DNA from: JABCPE02 sp963516475
Lineage (GTDB): Bacteria; Bacteroidota; Bacteroidia; Flavobacteriales; Weeksellaceae
NCBI GenBank assembly: GCA_963516475.1
Contig: CAUQBR010000001.1
Coordinates: 186,001 to 250,000, forward strand
DNA: 64,000 nucleotides
Reading direction: 5' to 3'
In this document: one piece after another, positions 9,585 through 16,177 of the stretch
Numbering within the stretch: position 1 is the first letter of the stretch
Layout: every line of letters begins with the position of its first letter
The notes under the pieces: model-generated
Databases searched by the model: none
What the model saw: the letters and a program-made list of their open reading frames with translations, nothing else
What the model was told of the DNA's origin: nothing
Program-made: the position numbers and the translations under genes

Positions 9585-9936
9585 AGTCCAAACTATCCAT
9601 TTTTACTAATATCTTCAAAGGATGAGATTCCAATGCCTGCAAAGAATCCCTCAAAACCTCTTTACTCAGCTCTGATTCCAGTTTTATTTTTATCAATTTA
9701 CTCTGGGTATAGGCATTCTGAGACTTGTACTCTTCCACCTGACTTTTCAGAGCATTGACCTGTCCTATTTTGCTATTTACCAAATCGTTGGTAAAAATCA
9801 TAATCATCAAAAGCACGAAGCAAAACAAAATATATTTATAATGCTGCTTCACCTCTTCCTTATTCAGAAAGTTTCCTTTCAGAAGATCCATTGCAGTGAA
9901 TTTCCTTGAAGGATGATGATGTTTTCTTTTTGCCAT
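9568..9936 (-). CDS. ftsL: FtsL-like division protein
   Basis: 122-aa bitopic membrane protein: basic cytoplasmic N-terminus (KRKHHH), one transmembrane span at about 34-50, then a predicted periplasmic coiled coil at about 55-100 rich in K, E, L and Q. FtsL families diverge strongly in sequence, so the call rests on size, topology and its place between rsmH and ftsI, where ftsL sits in most dcw clusters. It would bridge FtsB/FtsQ and the FtsW-FtsI synthase. The 17-bp overlap with ftsI supports coupled expression. Confidence 0.85.
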   Translation of the reverse strand: MAKRKHHHPSRKFTAMDLLKGNFLNKEEVKQHYKYILFCFVLLMIMIFTNDLVNSKIGQVNALKSQVEEYKSQNAYTQSKLIKIKLESELSKEVLRDSLQALESHPLKILVKMDSLDYGRIK

Positions 9937-9944
9937 TTCTTTAT

Positions 9945-10838
9945 TTAAAGTTTTATCCCGACACGCATTTTTGCACTTCTTGCCCGTGAGTTATCTTCTA
10001 TTTCTTCTTCCGTAGGAACTATCGCCTTTCTATATGGAAGCTCAAAAACTTTTTGATAATTTCCATAAACATCTCGCTCTGGCTCCCCTTCGAACATTCC
10101 ATTTTTCAAAAATTTCTTAACCAATCTATCTTCTAACGAATGGTATGAAATAATCACCAATCGCCCATCTTTTTTCAACACATTAGAAGACTGCACCAGC
10201 ATTTCTTTCAGAGCGTCCAATTCTTGATTGACCTCTATTCTTATCGCTTGGAAAACCTGTGCAAAAAACTTGTTACTCTTATGTGCAGGAACATACGAAA
10301 ATACTTTTTTCAAATCTTCCGTTGTCTTTATATCTGCAGACTTCCTTTTATTGACAATTTCTCTTGCCAGCTTCCTTGCTTCCCTCAGCTCTCCATAGTA
10401 GTAGAAAATATCCGCCAAAGCCTCCTCATCATACTCATTCACAACCTTATAGGCGTCTATGTCTTGCATTTTATTCATTCGCATATCCAGAGGCGCATCA
10501 CTTCTGATGGAAAACCCTCTCTCTGCTTTATCAAACTGATGAGAAGAAACTCCCAAATCCCCCAAAACTCCATCCACCTGAGTGACACCATACATCAGCA
10601 GTGAATTTTCTAAAAATCTAAAATTTTGGTTAATCAAAGTAAATCTAGGGTCTTCTATGGCATTATTTAGTGCATCTGAATCTTGGTCAAAACTAAACAA
10701 CCTGCCCTTTTCGGAAAGTCTGGACAAAATCTCACGAGAATGCCCTCCGCCACCAAAGGTAACATCCACATACACGCCATCAGGATTATTTACCAAGGCA
10801 TCTACACTTTCTGCAAGTAAAACAGGTTTATGATACAT
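9945..10838 (-). CDS. rsmH: RsmH (MraW), 16S rRNA C1402 N4-methyltransferase
   Basis: SAM-dependent methyltransferase acting on C1402 of 16S rRNA. 297 aa. Seen: the SAM-binding motif FGGGGHS at 28-34, the conserved acidic strand SFDQDSDA near 49-56, the family signature GDLGVSSHQFD at 93-103 and RMNKMQDIDA. It is the first gene of the dcw operon here. A Bacteroidota-type promoter lies about 30-60 bp upstream, and no mraZ separates the promoter from rsmH, unlike most dcw clusters. Confidence 0.96.
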   Translation of the reverse strand: MYHKPVLLAESVDALVNNPDGVYVDVTFGGGGHSREILSRLSEKGRLFSFDQDSDALNNAIEDPRFTLINQNFRFLENSLLMYGVTQVDGVLGDLGVSSHQFDKAERGFSIRSDAPLDMRMNKMQDIDAYKVVNEYDEEALADIFYYYGELREARKLAREIVNKRKSADIKTTEDLKKVFSYVPAHKSNKFFAQVFQAIRIEVNQELDALKEMLVQSSNVLKKDGRLVIISYHSLEDRLVKKFLKNGMFEGEPERDVYGNYQKVFELPYRKAIVPTEEEIEDNSRARSAKMRVGIKL

Positions 10839-10869
10839 TTCTAACTTACTTTGATATACTATAAGTTTA

Positions 10870-10897
10870 CAAAATTATAGATATTTTTTTAAAACAA
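10870..10897 (-). promoter_or_regulatory. Predicted promoter of the dcw cluster
   Basis: On the minus strand a -7 box TAATTTTG (10870-10877) fits the Bacteroidota consensus TAnnTTTG, with TTTG (-33 element, TTG at 10895-10897) 17 bp further upstream. It points at rsmH with a leader of roughly 25-30 nt. Both elements and their spacing fit the known sigma-ABfr promoter layout. Confidence 0.6.
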
Positions 10898-10915
10898 ATC
10901 TAATTTTATCTTTCA

Positions 10916-10924
10916 TGTGGATAA
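10916..10924. promoter_or_regulatory. Perfect DnaA-box 9-mer
   Basis: TGTGGATAA is the exact complement of the consensus DnaA box TTATCCACA. It lies in the 187-bp gap between the divergent rsmH and hydrolase genes, just upstream of the predicted dcw promoter. I saw no cluster of boxes here, so this is not an origin; a regulatory or chance site is possible. Confidence 0.35.
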
Positions 10925-11006
10925 GTTATATCTTATGATAAAATGATTTTGGTAGTAAATATTCATTTTTTTTACGGCGAAAATTATTTTTTACATTTTT
11001 ATTTAA

Positions 11007-11014
11007 TATCTTTG
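11007..11014 (+). promoter_or_regulatory. Predicted -7 box for the alpha/beta hydrolase
   Basis: TATCTTTG matches TAnnTTTG. The first ATG at 11026 is only 12 bp beyond the box, giving a nearly leaderless transcript; an in-frame ATG at 11038 would have a more usual leader. Confidence 0.55.
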
Positions 11015-11025
11015 CGATTACTTTT

Positions 11026-11799
11026 ATGAGTATTGGTATGATTTTTAAGACAAAAAAAGATAAAAAATATCACTTCATAGAGAAAGGAGAAGGCCATCCT
11101 ATGGTTCTTCTACATGGACTTATGGGAGGACTCAGTAATTTTGAGGAAATGGCTGAATTCTTTGCTGACAAAGGCTTCAAAGTATTTGTCCCACAGTTGC
11201 CTATCTATGATTTACCCGTGCTAAATACCAACCTCACAGCTATTTCTAAATTCGTAGGGAAATTCATCAAACAAGAGATAGGAAAACCTGTCACTGTGGT
11301 AGGAAACTCCATGGGAGGACACATAGGACTTATCCTTACTTTGGCTCGTCCAGAATATGTTCGTTCCCTTGTTCTTACAGGTAGTTCAGGACTTTACGAG
11401 CGCTCTTTCGGAGATAGTTTCCCTAGAAAAAGCGACAAAGAATACATAAAAAGAAAAACCCAAGAAGTTTTTTATAACCCTGATGTAGCCACAGATGAGC
11501 TTGTAGACGAAGTTTTCGGTATTGTAAATGACCGAATGAAAGGTATAAAAACAGTGATGCTGGCTAGAAGCGCCATCAAACACAATATGCAGAATGAACT
11601 GCCTAACATCAAATGTCCTACCTGCATCATTTGGGGAAAACAAGACAATGTAACTCCGCCAGATGTAGCCATAGAAATGAATAGGCTGATTCCTGATTCA
11701 GAGCTATTTTGGATAGACCAATGTGGACACGCCGCAATGATGGAAAAACCAGAGGAATTTAATGGAATTCTCTACAATTGGTTAAAAGATAAAGTTTAA
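11026..11799 (+). CDS. Alpha/beta-fold hydrolase
   Basis: 257 aa cytoplasmic hydrolase of unknown substrate. The oxyanion segment HGLMGG is at 30-35, the nucleophile elbow GNSMGG puts Ser95 in place, and Asp207 (WGKQD) and His235 (CGHAAMMEKPEEF) complete a plausible triad. The lid region at about 120-190 is short. As I recall, this gene is often found beside engB and the dcw cluster in Flavobacteriia, but its role is not known. The start could be Met1 or Met5; the close -7 box at 11007 slightly favours Met5 (11038). A strong hairpin follows the stop, so engB may be only partly co-transcribed. Confidence 0.85.
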   Translation: MSIGMIFKTKKDKKYHFIEKGEGHPMVLLHGLMGGLSNFEEMAEFFADKGFKVFVPQLPIYDLPVLNTNLTAISKFVGKFIKQEIGKPVTVVGNSMGGHIGLILTLARPEYVRSLVLTGSSGLYERSFGDSFPRKSDKEYIKRKTQEVFYNPDVATDELVDEVFGIVNDRMKGIKTVMLARSAIKHNMQNELPNIKCPTCIIWGKQDNVTPPDVAIEMNRLIPDSELFWIDQCGHAAMMEKPEEFNGILYNWLKDKV

Positions 11800-11800
11800 C

Positions 11801-11831
11801 AAATGGAAGTTAGTTACTAGCTTCCATTTTT
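11801..11831 (+). terminator. Stem-loop terminator after the hydrolase gene
   Basis: A 13-bp stem (11801-11813 with 11817-11829, one G-U pair) and a 3-nt loop followed by a short T run. It lies between the hydrolase and engB, so it may act as an attenuator within a two-gene unit. Confidence 0.65.
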
Positions 11832-11849
11832 CAAATACAAAATTTAGAA

Positions 11850-12458
11850 ATGAAAATAAAATCTGTTTCCTTCGTAAAAAGCAGCCAAAAATGGCAGGAC
11901 TGCCCAGAGCCCAATCTTCCTGAATACGCTTTCATCGGGCGAAGTAATGTAGGAAAATCCTCTCTGATAAACGCCCTGATGAACCAAAAAGACTTAGCGA
12001 AAACCTCGCAGACACCAGGGAAAACACAGCTTATCAATCATTTTTTGGTCAATGAAGAATGGTACCTTACCGACCTGCCCGGCTACGGCTACGCAAGAGT
12101 TTCCAAGTCACAGAGAAAAGGTTTTGAAAAACTGATTACTAATTATATTCTCAACAGAGAAAACCTCGTTCATTTGTTTGTTTTGGTAGATATCCGCCAC
12201 CTGCCGCAGAAAATAGATTTGGAATTCATAGAGTGGTGCGGAGAAAACCAAATTTCTTTTTCCATCATCTTCACTAAATCAGACAAGATGAAAACCCAAG
12301 CTGTCGCAGAAAAAAGCGTTGCAGAATATGAAAAAATTCTTTTGGAAACTTGGGAAGAACTGCCCAATATTTTTGTCACCTCAGCAGAGAAAAAACTGGG
12401 CGGAGAGCAGATTTTGGATTTCATAGAAGAAACCAACAAAATCATTTCTGCTAAATGA
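11850..12458 (+). CDS. engB: YihA/EngB-type ribosome biogenesis GTPase
   Basis: Small P-loop GTPase of the YihA/YsxC/EngB family, needed for 50S subunit assembly in the bacteria studied. 202 aa. The G1 loop GRSNVGKSS is at 30-38, G3 DLPGYGYA at 75-82 and G4 TKSDK at 142-146; SQTPGKTQ upstream of G3 is the family switch-I sequence. Length and motif order match the family. Its last bases overlap the start of a 78-aa membrane-protein gene by 4 bp (ATGA), so the three following small genes likely form one unit. Confidence 0.95.
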   Translation: MKIKSVSFVKSSQKWQDCPEPNLPEYAFIGRSNVGKSSLINALMNQKDLAKTSQTPGKTQLINHFLVNEEWYLTDLPGYGYARVSKSQRKGFEKLITNYILNRENLVHLFVLVDIRHLPQKIDLEFIEWCGENQISFSIIFTKSDKMKTQAVAEKSVAEYEKILLETWEELPNIFVTSAEKKLGGEQILDFIEETNKIISAK

Positions 12459-12691
12459 AATTCATAGAAATTCTTTATTGGCTGTTGATTGCTTTATGCC
12501 CAATAATAGCGACCAGCATTATCAGTTTCTTCATATGGAACTTATCCGAGTCTTTATTATGGTGCATCATTACTGAAGGATGTGGGATTTTAGCGGGAAT
12601 ATATTTAGCAGAATACATTAGGAAAAAATATGGTTGTTCTAATTTCTACTCCAAACTAATGAACACCTCAGATTTAGATGAAAACCCATGA
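12455..12691 (+). CDS. Small membrane protein, unknown
   Basis: 78 aa with two hydrophobic stretches (about 7-28 and 34-52) and a charged C-terminal tail ending DLDENP. I do not recognise the family. Its ATG overlaps the engB stop by 4 bp and its own end overlaps the next small gene by 4 bp, the pattern of translational coupling, which supports it being a real gene in spite of its size. Confidence 0.6.
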   Translation: MKFIEILYWLLIALCPIIATSIISFFIWNLSESLLWCIITEGCGILAGIYLAEYIRKKYGCSNFYSKLMNTSDLDENP

Positions 12692-12957
12692 AAAACAAAA
12701 AATTATTACTTCTATCTTTTAGCATAAGTTTAGTATATGTGCTAATAGGGACTATGGTTGTACTCGTAAGTTTCCCTAAATTCCAAACATTTGGCTTTAG
12801 TCACAAACACCCTCTCTGGCTGCCTTTGGTTATTTTTACCTTACCTGTGAATATACTTTTATTTGGTTTAGCAATGGTAGATTTATCTTTTTCTTCTATT
12901 TTTATACTACAAACCATTGTATTTCTGATTTGCTGGGGAGTAATTCATCTAATGTAA
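12688..12957 (+). CDS. Small membrane protein, unknown
   Basis: 89 aa, almost wholly hydrophobic, with probably three membrane spans (about 6-26, 37-58, 65-88). Family not recognised. The 4-bp ATGA overlap with the preceding 78-aa gene argues for coupled translation and possibly for the two working together. No terminator hairpin is visible between it and the convergent trmN6 gene. Confidence 0.6.
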   Translation: MKNKKLLLLSFSISLVYVLIGTMVVLVSFPKFQTFGFSHKHPLWLPLVIFTLPVNILLFGLAMVDLSFSSIFILQTIVFLICWGVIHLM

Positions 12958-13009
12958 TGATAAAAACATTATTAAGTGCTAGAAAAAAAAGAAACAAAAC
13001 CTAAATGCT

Positions 13010-13720
13010 TTATATCCTCTCTTTCTTCTCAAAAACATGAAAATCTCTCGTAAGCTGCAGATATTCATCCGAGTAGCATCGTGGTGAAACTTCTAAAACA
13101 AGTTCTTCTTCCTGAGGTTCTCCCTCACAAAAAGAAAACTCCAGCACACAGCGTTTTGCTTCGGCTTGTGGAGTTCCGCGCACTATCACTCTTCGCCTAA
13201 GTTTCAGTGTAAAATCTGCACATTTTTCTATAAAAAAAGCCTCTGATGATTTTGGGATAATCACCGAAAACAATCCATTTTCTGTAAGTAACACCGAAGA
13301 ATTCTGTATCAACTGCTCAAAATTAAGCTCCACCTGCTGCCGCGCCAAAACATCTTTTTGAGAGGAATCCATCTGCTCAAAATAAGGCGGATTGGAAAGA
13401 ATTAAATCAAATTTTTCTTCGGAAATATAATTTTTAAAGTCAAAAAGTTCAGCTCTCAGCCTATCCCTAAACGGCGAATTACTAAAATTCTGTCCTGCCA
13501 ACTCCACCGCTTTTTCATTAATATCAATCGCTAAAATCTCGGCCTTGGGATTTCGCTGGGCTGTCATCAAAGAAATCAGTCCCGTTCCCGTGCCTACTTC
13601 CAGCGCCTTGGAAGCCGCCTCACAAGATGTCAAAGCTCCAAGCAAAACCCCATCTGTTCCCACTCGGAACACATTTTTGTCCTGCAAAATGCTGAATTCT
13701 TTGAAATGGAAAGGTTTCAT
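13010..13720 (-). CDS. trmN6: TrmN6-like tRNA1(Val) A37 N6-methyltransferase
   Basis: SAM-dependent adenine-N6 methyltransferase of the TrmN6 (YfiC) family, which modifies A37 of tRNA1(Val). 236 aa from the chosen start. Seen: N-terminal FHFKEFSILQDKNVFRVGTD, the SAM loop EVGTGTG at 41-47 and the N6-adenine catalytic motif NPPY at 110-113. The start at 13720 was preferred over the ATG at 13732 because it forms a 4-bp ATGA overlap with the glycosyltransferase stop, and the longer form adds only MVQR. It belongs to a minus-strand run with the glycosyltransferase and nth. Confidence 0.88.
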   Translation of the reverse strand: MKPFHFKEFSILQDKNVFRVGTDGVLLGALTSCEAASKALEVGTGTGLISLMTAQRNPKAEILAIDINEKAVELAGQNFSNSPFRDRLRAELFDFKNYISEEKFDLILSNPPYFEQMDSSQKDVLARQQVELNFEQLIQNSSVLLTENGLFSVIIPKSSEAFFIEKCADFTLKLRRRVIVRGTPQAEAKRCVLEFSFCEGEPQEEELVLEVSPRCYSDEYLQLTRDFHVFEKKERI

Positions 13721-14478
13721 CCTTTGAACCATTTAGAATATTTCATAAAACCATTCACCGCCCATAGACAGGTGTAATACAGCGACTTTACCACCGAAAA
13801 TCCCATAAACTCCCTATACACCAAATACTGGTCTTTTATAATGTCTTTTTTCTTTCGGGAAACACTACCTTCACGCATTCTATATTTGGCCAAGGTCTTT
13901 TCTACGGGATATCCCTTAGGAATTTCTTTTAATAAATTTAACCACATCACATGGTCTTCACGCTTACTTTTTGTAGGAAATAAAAACTTGCCCACTCTCT
14001 TTGTATCATAAATGGTAGAAACAGGAGCTAGTCTACAGGTTTCCAATAAATTAGAAAAAGTAACTATTGTGTCCGCTTTGAAGTCTTTTAGAATGGGCTC
14101 CATGGTATGTTCATCACATCTTGAATAGCTACAATAGGCTAATTCCACATTTTTTTCTTCCATAAAACCTATCATAGTTTCCAGATACTCTGGATACCAA
14201 AGATCATCAGAATCAAGAAATGCAATATACCTTCCTGAAGCCCTTTCAAGGCTTTTGTTCCGTGCGTTTCCTGCGCCGCCATTTTGTTCAAGGACTTGCA
14301 GTTTTATTCTTGGGTCGTTATATTTTTTGATGATTTCAGCAGTGTTGTCGCTTGATTTATCATCAGTAATCAGCCATTCCCAATCCTGAAAAGTCTGAGC
14401 AAGAACGGACTTTATGGTTTCTTCTATAAACTCAGAAGAGTTGTAGCACGGAGTAATGATGGAAACTTTCGGTATCAT
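13717..14478 (-). CDS. Family 2 glycosyltransferase
   Basis: 253 aa GT-A fold glycosyltransferase. The N-terminus PKVSIITPCYNSSEFI is typical of GT2; the donor-binding Asp pair is at D39-D40 (LITDDKSSDNT) and the metal-binding DSDD at 89-92. The C-terminus (about 225-253) is moderately hydrophobic, suggesting membrane association. The acceptor cannot be predicted. It starts directly after the nth stop codon and its end overlaps trmN6, so the three genes probably share a transcript without an evident functional link; isolated GT2 genes often modify surface glycans. Confidence 0.88.
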   Translation of the reverse strand: MIPKVSIITPCYNSSEFIEETIKSVLAQTFQDWEWLITDDKSSDNTAEIIKKYNDPRIKLQVLEQNGGAGNARNKSLERASGRYIAFLDSDDLWYPEYLETMIGFMEEKNVELAYCSYSRCDEHTMEPILKDFKADTIVTFSNLLETCRLAPVSTIYDTKRVGKFLFPTKSKREDHVMWLNLLKEIPKGYPVEKTLAKYRMREGSVSRKKKDIIKDQYLVYREFMGFSVVKSLYYTCLWAVNGFMKYSKWFKG

Positions 14479-15108
14479 TTATTTTTCAAACATTTGTCTT
14501 GTGATAAAATCTTTTTCTAAACTCCAGTTCCTCGCTGGAGAATATTCTCTTCCGTAGGAAATAATCTGCAAATGTAGTTTATTCCAATCTTTCTGAGGGA
14601 AAAGTTTTTTGGCATCGGCTTCAGTTTGGACTACATTTTTGCCTTCCGTCAGCTTCCAAAGTTTCATCAGCCGATGAATATGTGTGTCCACAGGAAACGC
14701 TGGGAAACCAAACCACTGGCTCATCACTACTGAGGCGGTTTTGTGCCCTACGCCTGGGAGTTTTTCTAATTCCTCAAAAGTCTGCGGCACCACACCTTCA
14801 TAGTCCCTGAGCAGCATTTCTGCCATACCTTTCAGGTTTTTAGCTTTGGTGTTAGACAAGCCGATTTCTTTTATTAAATCCTTTATTTCTGTTACTTCCA
14901 GCCTTGCCATGGCTTGTGGCGTTCCTGCAACTCGGAAAAGCTCAGGAGTGATTTCGTTCACTTTTTTATCTGTAGTCTGTGCCGAAAGAGCTACCGCCAC
15001 CAACAGCGTATAGGCATCTGTATGGTGTAGAAAAATAGGAACTGTGGGATAGAGTTTGTCCAACTCTTTTCTCACAAAATCAGCTCTTTGTTTTTTGGTC
15101 ATTATCAA
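14479..15108 (-). CDS. nth: Endonuclease III without the iron-sulfur cluster
   Basis: DNA glycosylase/AP lyase of base excision repair, removing oxidised pyrimidines. 209 aa with the helix-hairpin-helix LEKLPGVGHKTASVVM at 115-130. Catalytic Lys123 (GVGHKTA) and Asp141 (PVDTH) are both present. The C-terminus, where E. coli Nth has four cysteines binding a [4Fe-4S] cluster, reads ISYGREYSPARNWSLEKD; the whole protein contains no cysteine at all. The enzyme therefore belongs to a cluster-less branch, still expected to be active because both catalytic residues are kept. Confidence 0.92.
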   Translation of the reverse strand: MIMTKKQRADFVRKELDKLYPTVPIFLHHTDAYTLLVAVALSAQTTDKKVNEITPELFRVAGTPQAMARLEVTEIKDLIKEIGLSNTKAKNLKGMAEMLLRDYEGVVPQTFEELEKLPGVGHKTASVVMSQWFGFPAFPVDTHIHRLMKLWKLTEGKNVVQTEADAKKLFPQKDWNKLHLQIISYGREYSPARNWSLEKDFITRQMFEK

Positions 15109-15181
15109 AAGATTTGTCGCAAAAATAATGAAATAATAACATTTTTTAATAAAAAATAATATTTCTATTGTAGAAATTTCC

Positions 15182-15189
15182 TATATTTG
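15182..15189 (+). promoter_or_regulatory. Predicted -7 box of nikR
   Basis: TATATTTG matches TAnnTTTG and lies 27 bp before the nikR ATG. No convincing -33 TTTG is seen at normal spacing, so activity may be weak. Confidence 0.5.
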
Positions 15190-15190
15190 T

Positions 15191-15210
15191 TAGTATTATT
15201 TTTAATACTA
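15191..15210. promoter_or_regulatory. Perfect palindrome at the nikR start site, candidate operator
   Basis: TAGTATTA and TAATACTA form perfect 8-bp arms around a TTTT spacer. The palindrome begins one base after the -7 box, so it covers the likely transcription start of nikR and would block initiation if bound. NikR autoregulation is the simple reading. The half-site spacing is shorter than in the E. coli NikR site, so another regulator is possible. Confidence 0.5.
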
Positions 15211-15216
15211 TTTACT

Positions 15217-15618
15217 ATGAGTATTGTTCGTTTTGGTGTTTCTCTAGAAGAAGACCTTTTAGAGGCTTTGGATAAATATACAGAAGAGAATTTGTTTAAA
15301 AACCGTTCTCAAGCTATTAGATATTTGATTAACAAGAGTTTAGTAGCTGAAAAATGGGATAAAGATGCTATGGTGGCAGGTTCTATTACTTTGGTATTTG
15401 ACCACCACAGAAGGGAGTTGGTGAATAAACTGACCAACATCCAGCATAGATATCATGACAATATTTTGTCTTCTCTACACTTCCATTTGGAGCATGATTT
15501 GTGTATGGAAATTATCGCAGTAAGAGGAAAAGCTTCCGTTTTGATAGAGCTTGCTAATAGTCTCATTTCAGTGAAAGGAATAGAACACGGAAAACTTACA
15601 ACCACAAAGGCTGATTAA
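15217..15618 (+). CDS. nikR: NikR, nickel-responsive regulator
   Basis: Ribbon-helix-helix repressor with a C-terminal ACT-like nickel-binding domain. 133 aa from the ATG at 15217; an upstream in-frame TTG start would add a non-homologous hydrophobic leader and overlap the -7 box. The N-terminal strand is IVRFGVSLE, followed by the helix with NRSQAIRYLI. All four nickel ligands of E. coli NikR (His76, His87, His89, Cys95) have counterparts: His77, His88, His90, Cys96 in HFHLEHDLC. No nickel permease or urease gene lies nearby, so its targets are outside the window. A terminator palindrome follows at 15631. Confidence 0.93.
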   Translation: MSIVRFGVSLEEDLLEALDKYTEENLFKNRSQAIRYLINKSLVAEKWDKDAMVAGSITLVFDHHRRELVNKLTNIQHRYHDNILSSLHFHLEHDLCMEIIAVRGKASVLIELANSLISVKGIEHGKLTTTKAD

Positions 15619-15630
15619 TGATATTAAAAT

Positions 15631-15661
15631 AAAAAGCAGAAATCTAGATTTCTGCTTTTTT
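15631..15661. terminator. Bidirectional terminator between nikR and the Spy-like gene
   Basis: A perfect 30-bp palindrome (15631-15660) with A5 at one end and T6 at the other, able to terminate both convergent genes. Confidence 0.85.
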
Positions 15662-15665
15662 GGTT

Positions 15666-16031
15666 TTAGTTTCCTCTCATTTCCATCTGTTCTCTGGATG
15701 GTGAAGGTGGCATTCTCCTTTCATCCTTTTTCTTTGAGTGGCTGGACTGCCATTTTTCATACTGCTCAGGCGTCAAGATTTTTTTGAGTTTTCGCTGATG
15801 CTTTTCATGAAGTTTCTCCTTATCTGCTCTGTGTTCTTTATGGAGTTCTTCCAGCTGTTTAGTCTGTTTGTCAGAAAGATTTAGTTCTTCTAATCTTTTC
15901 CCTTTGCCGTCTTTTTCTCTTTCCATTTTTCTATGTTCTGGACGATGACAGTCATGTCCCCTTGGAGCTTCTTGTGCTGATGCAAAACCAAATGCTCCAA
16001 CTAATGCTAAACTTAAAACTAACTTTTTCAT
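15666..16031 (-). CDS. Secreted His/Lys-rich Spy/CpxP-like protein
   Basis: 121 aa from Met4 of the longest frame, which begins a clean signal peptide (MKKLVLSLALVGAFGFASAQ, cleavage after ASA). The mature part is very basic and helical: a His/Cys cluster GHDCHRPEHRK just after the signal, then LNLSDKQTKQLEELHKEH and ILTPEQYEKWQ. The LSDKQ...LTPEQ pattern is that of Spy/CpxP-like or DUF4890-type periplasmic proteins, some of which bind metals or act as chaperones. It is convergent with nikR, with a shared terminator. A metal-binding role is inference only. Confidence 0.75.
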   Translation of the reverse strand: MKKLVLSLALVGAFGFASAQEAPRGHDCHRPEHRKMEREKDGKGKRLEELNLSDKQTKQLEELHKEHRADKEKLHEKHQRKLKKILTPEQYEKWQSSHSKKKDERRMPPSPSREQMEMRGN

Positions 16032-16144
16032 AATGTTCAAATTTTTACGATTTTCTATTTGTTGGATTCGTTTTTTTGGTCAAGGTTAAGTTCGCAAAAG
16101 TTAAACTTCTACTAAGTTTTCTTAAATTTTTTCTAAAGAATCAT

Positions 16145-16152
16145 TATCTTTG
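16145..16152 (+). promoter_or_regulatory. Predicted -7 box of the DPP4-PTR operon
   Basis: TATCTTTG matches TAnnTTTG, 25 bp before the ATG at 16178. No good -33 TTTG at the expected spacing. Confidence 0.5.
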
Positions 16153-16177
16153 GGCAACTTTCTAAAATTTATCTAAA

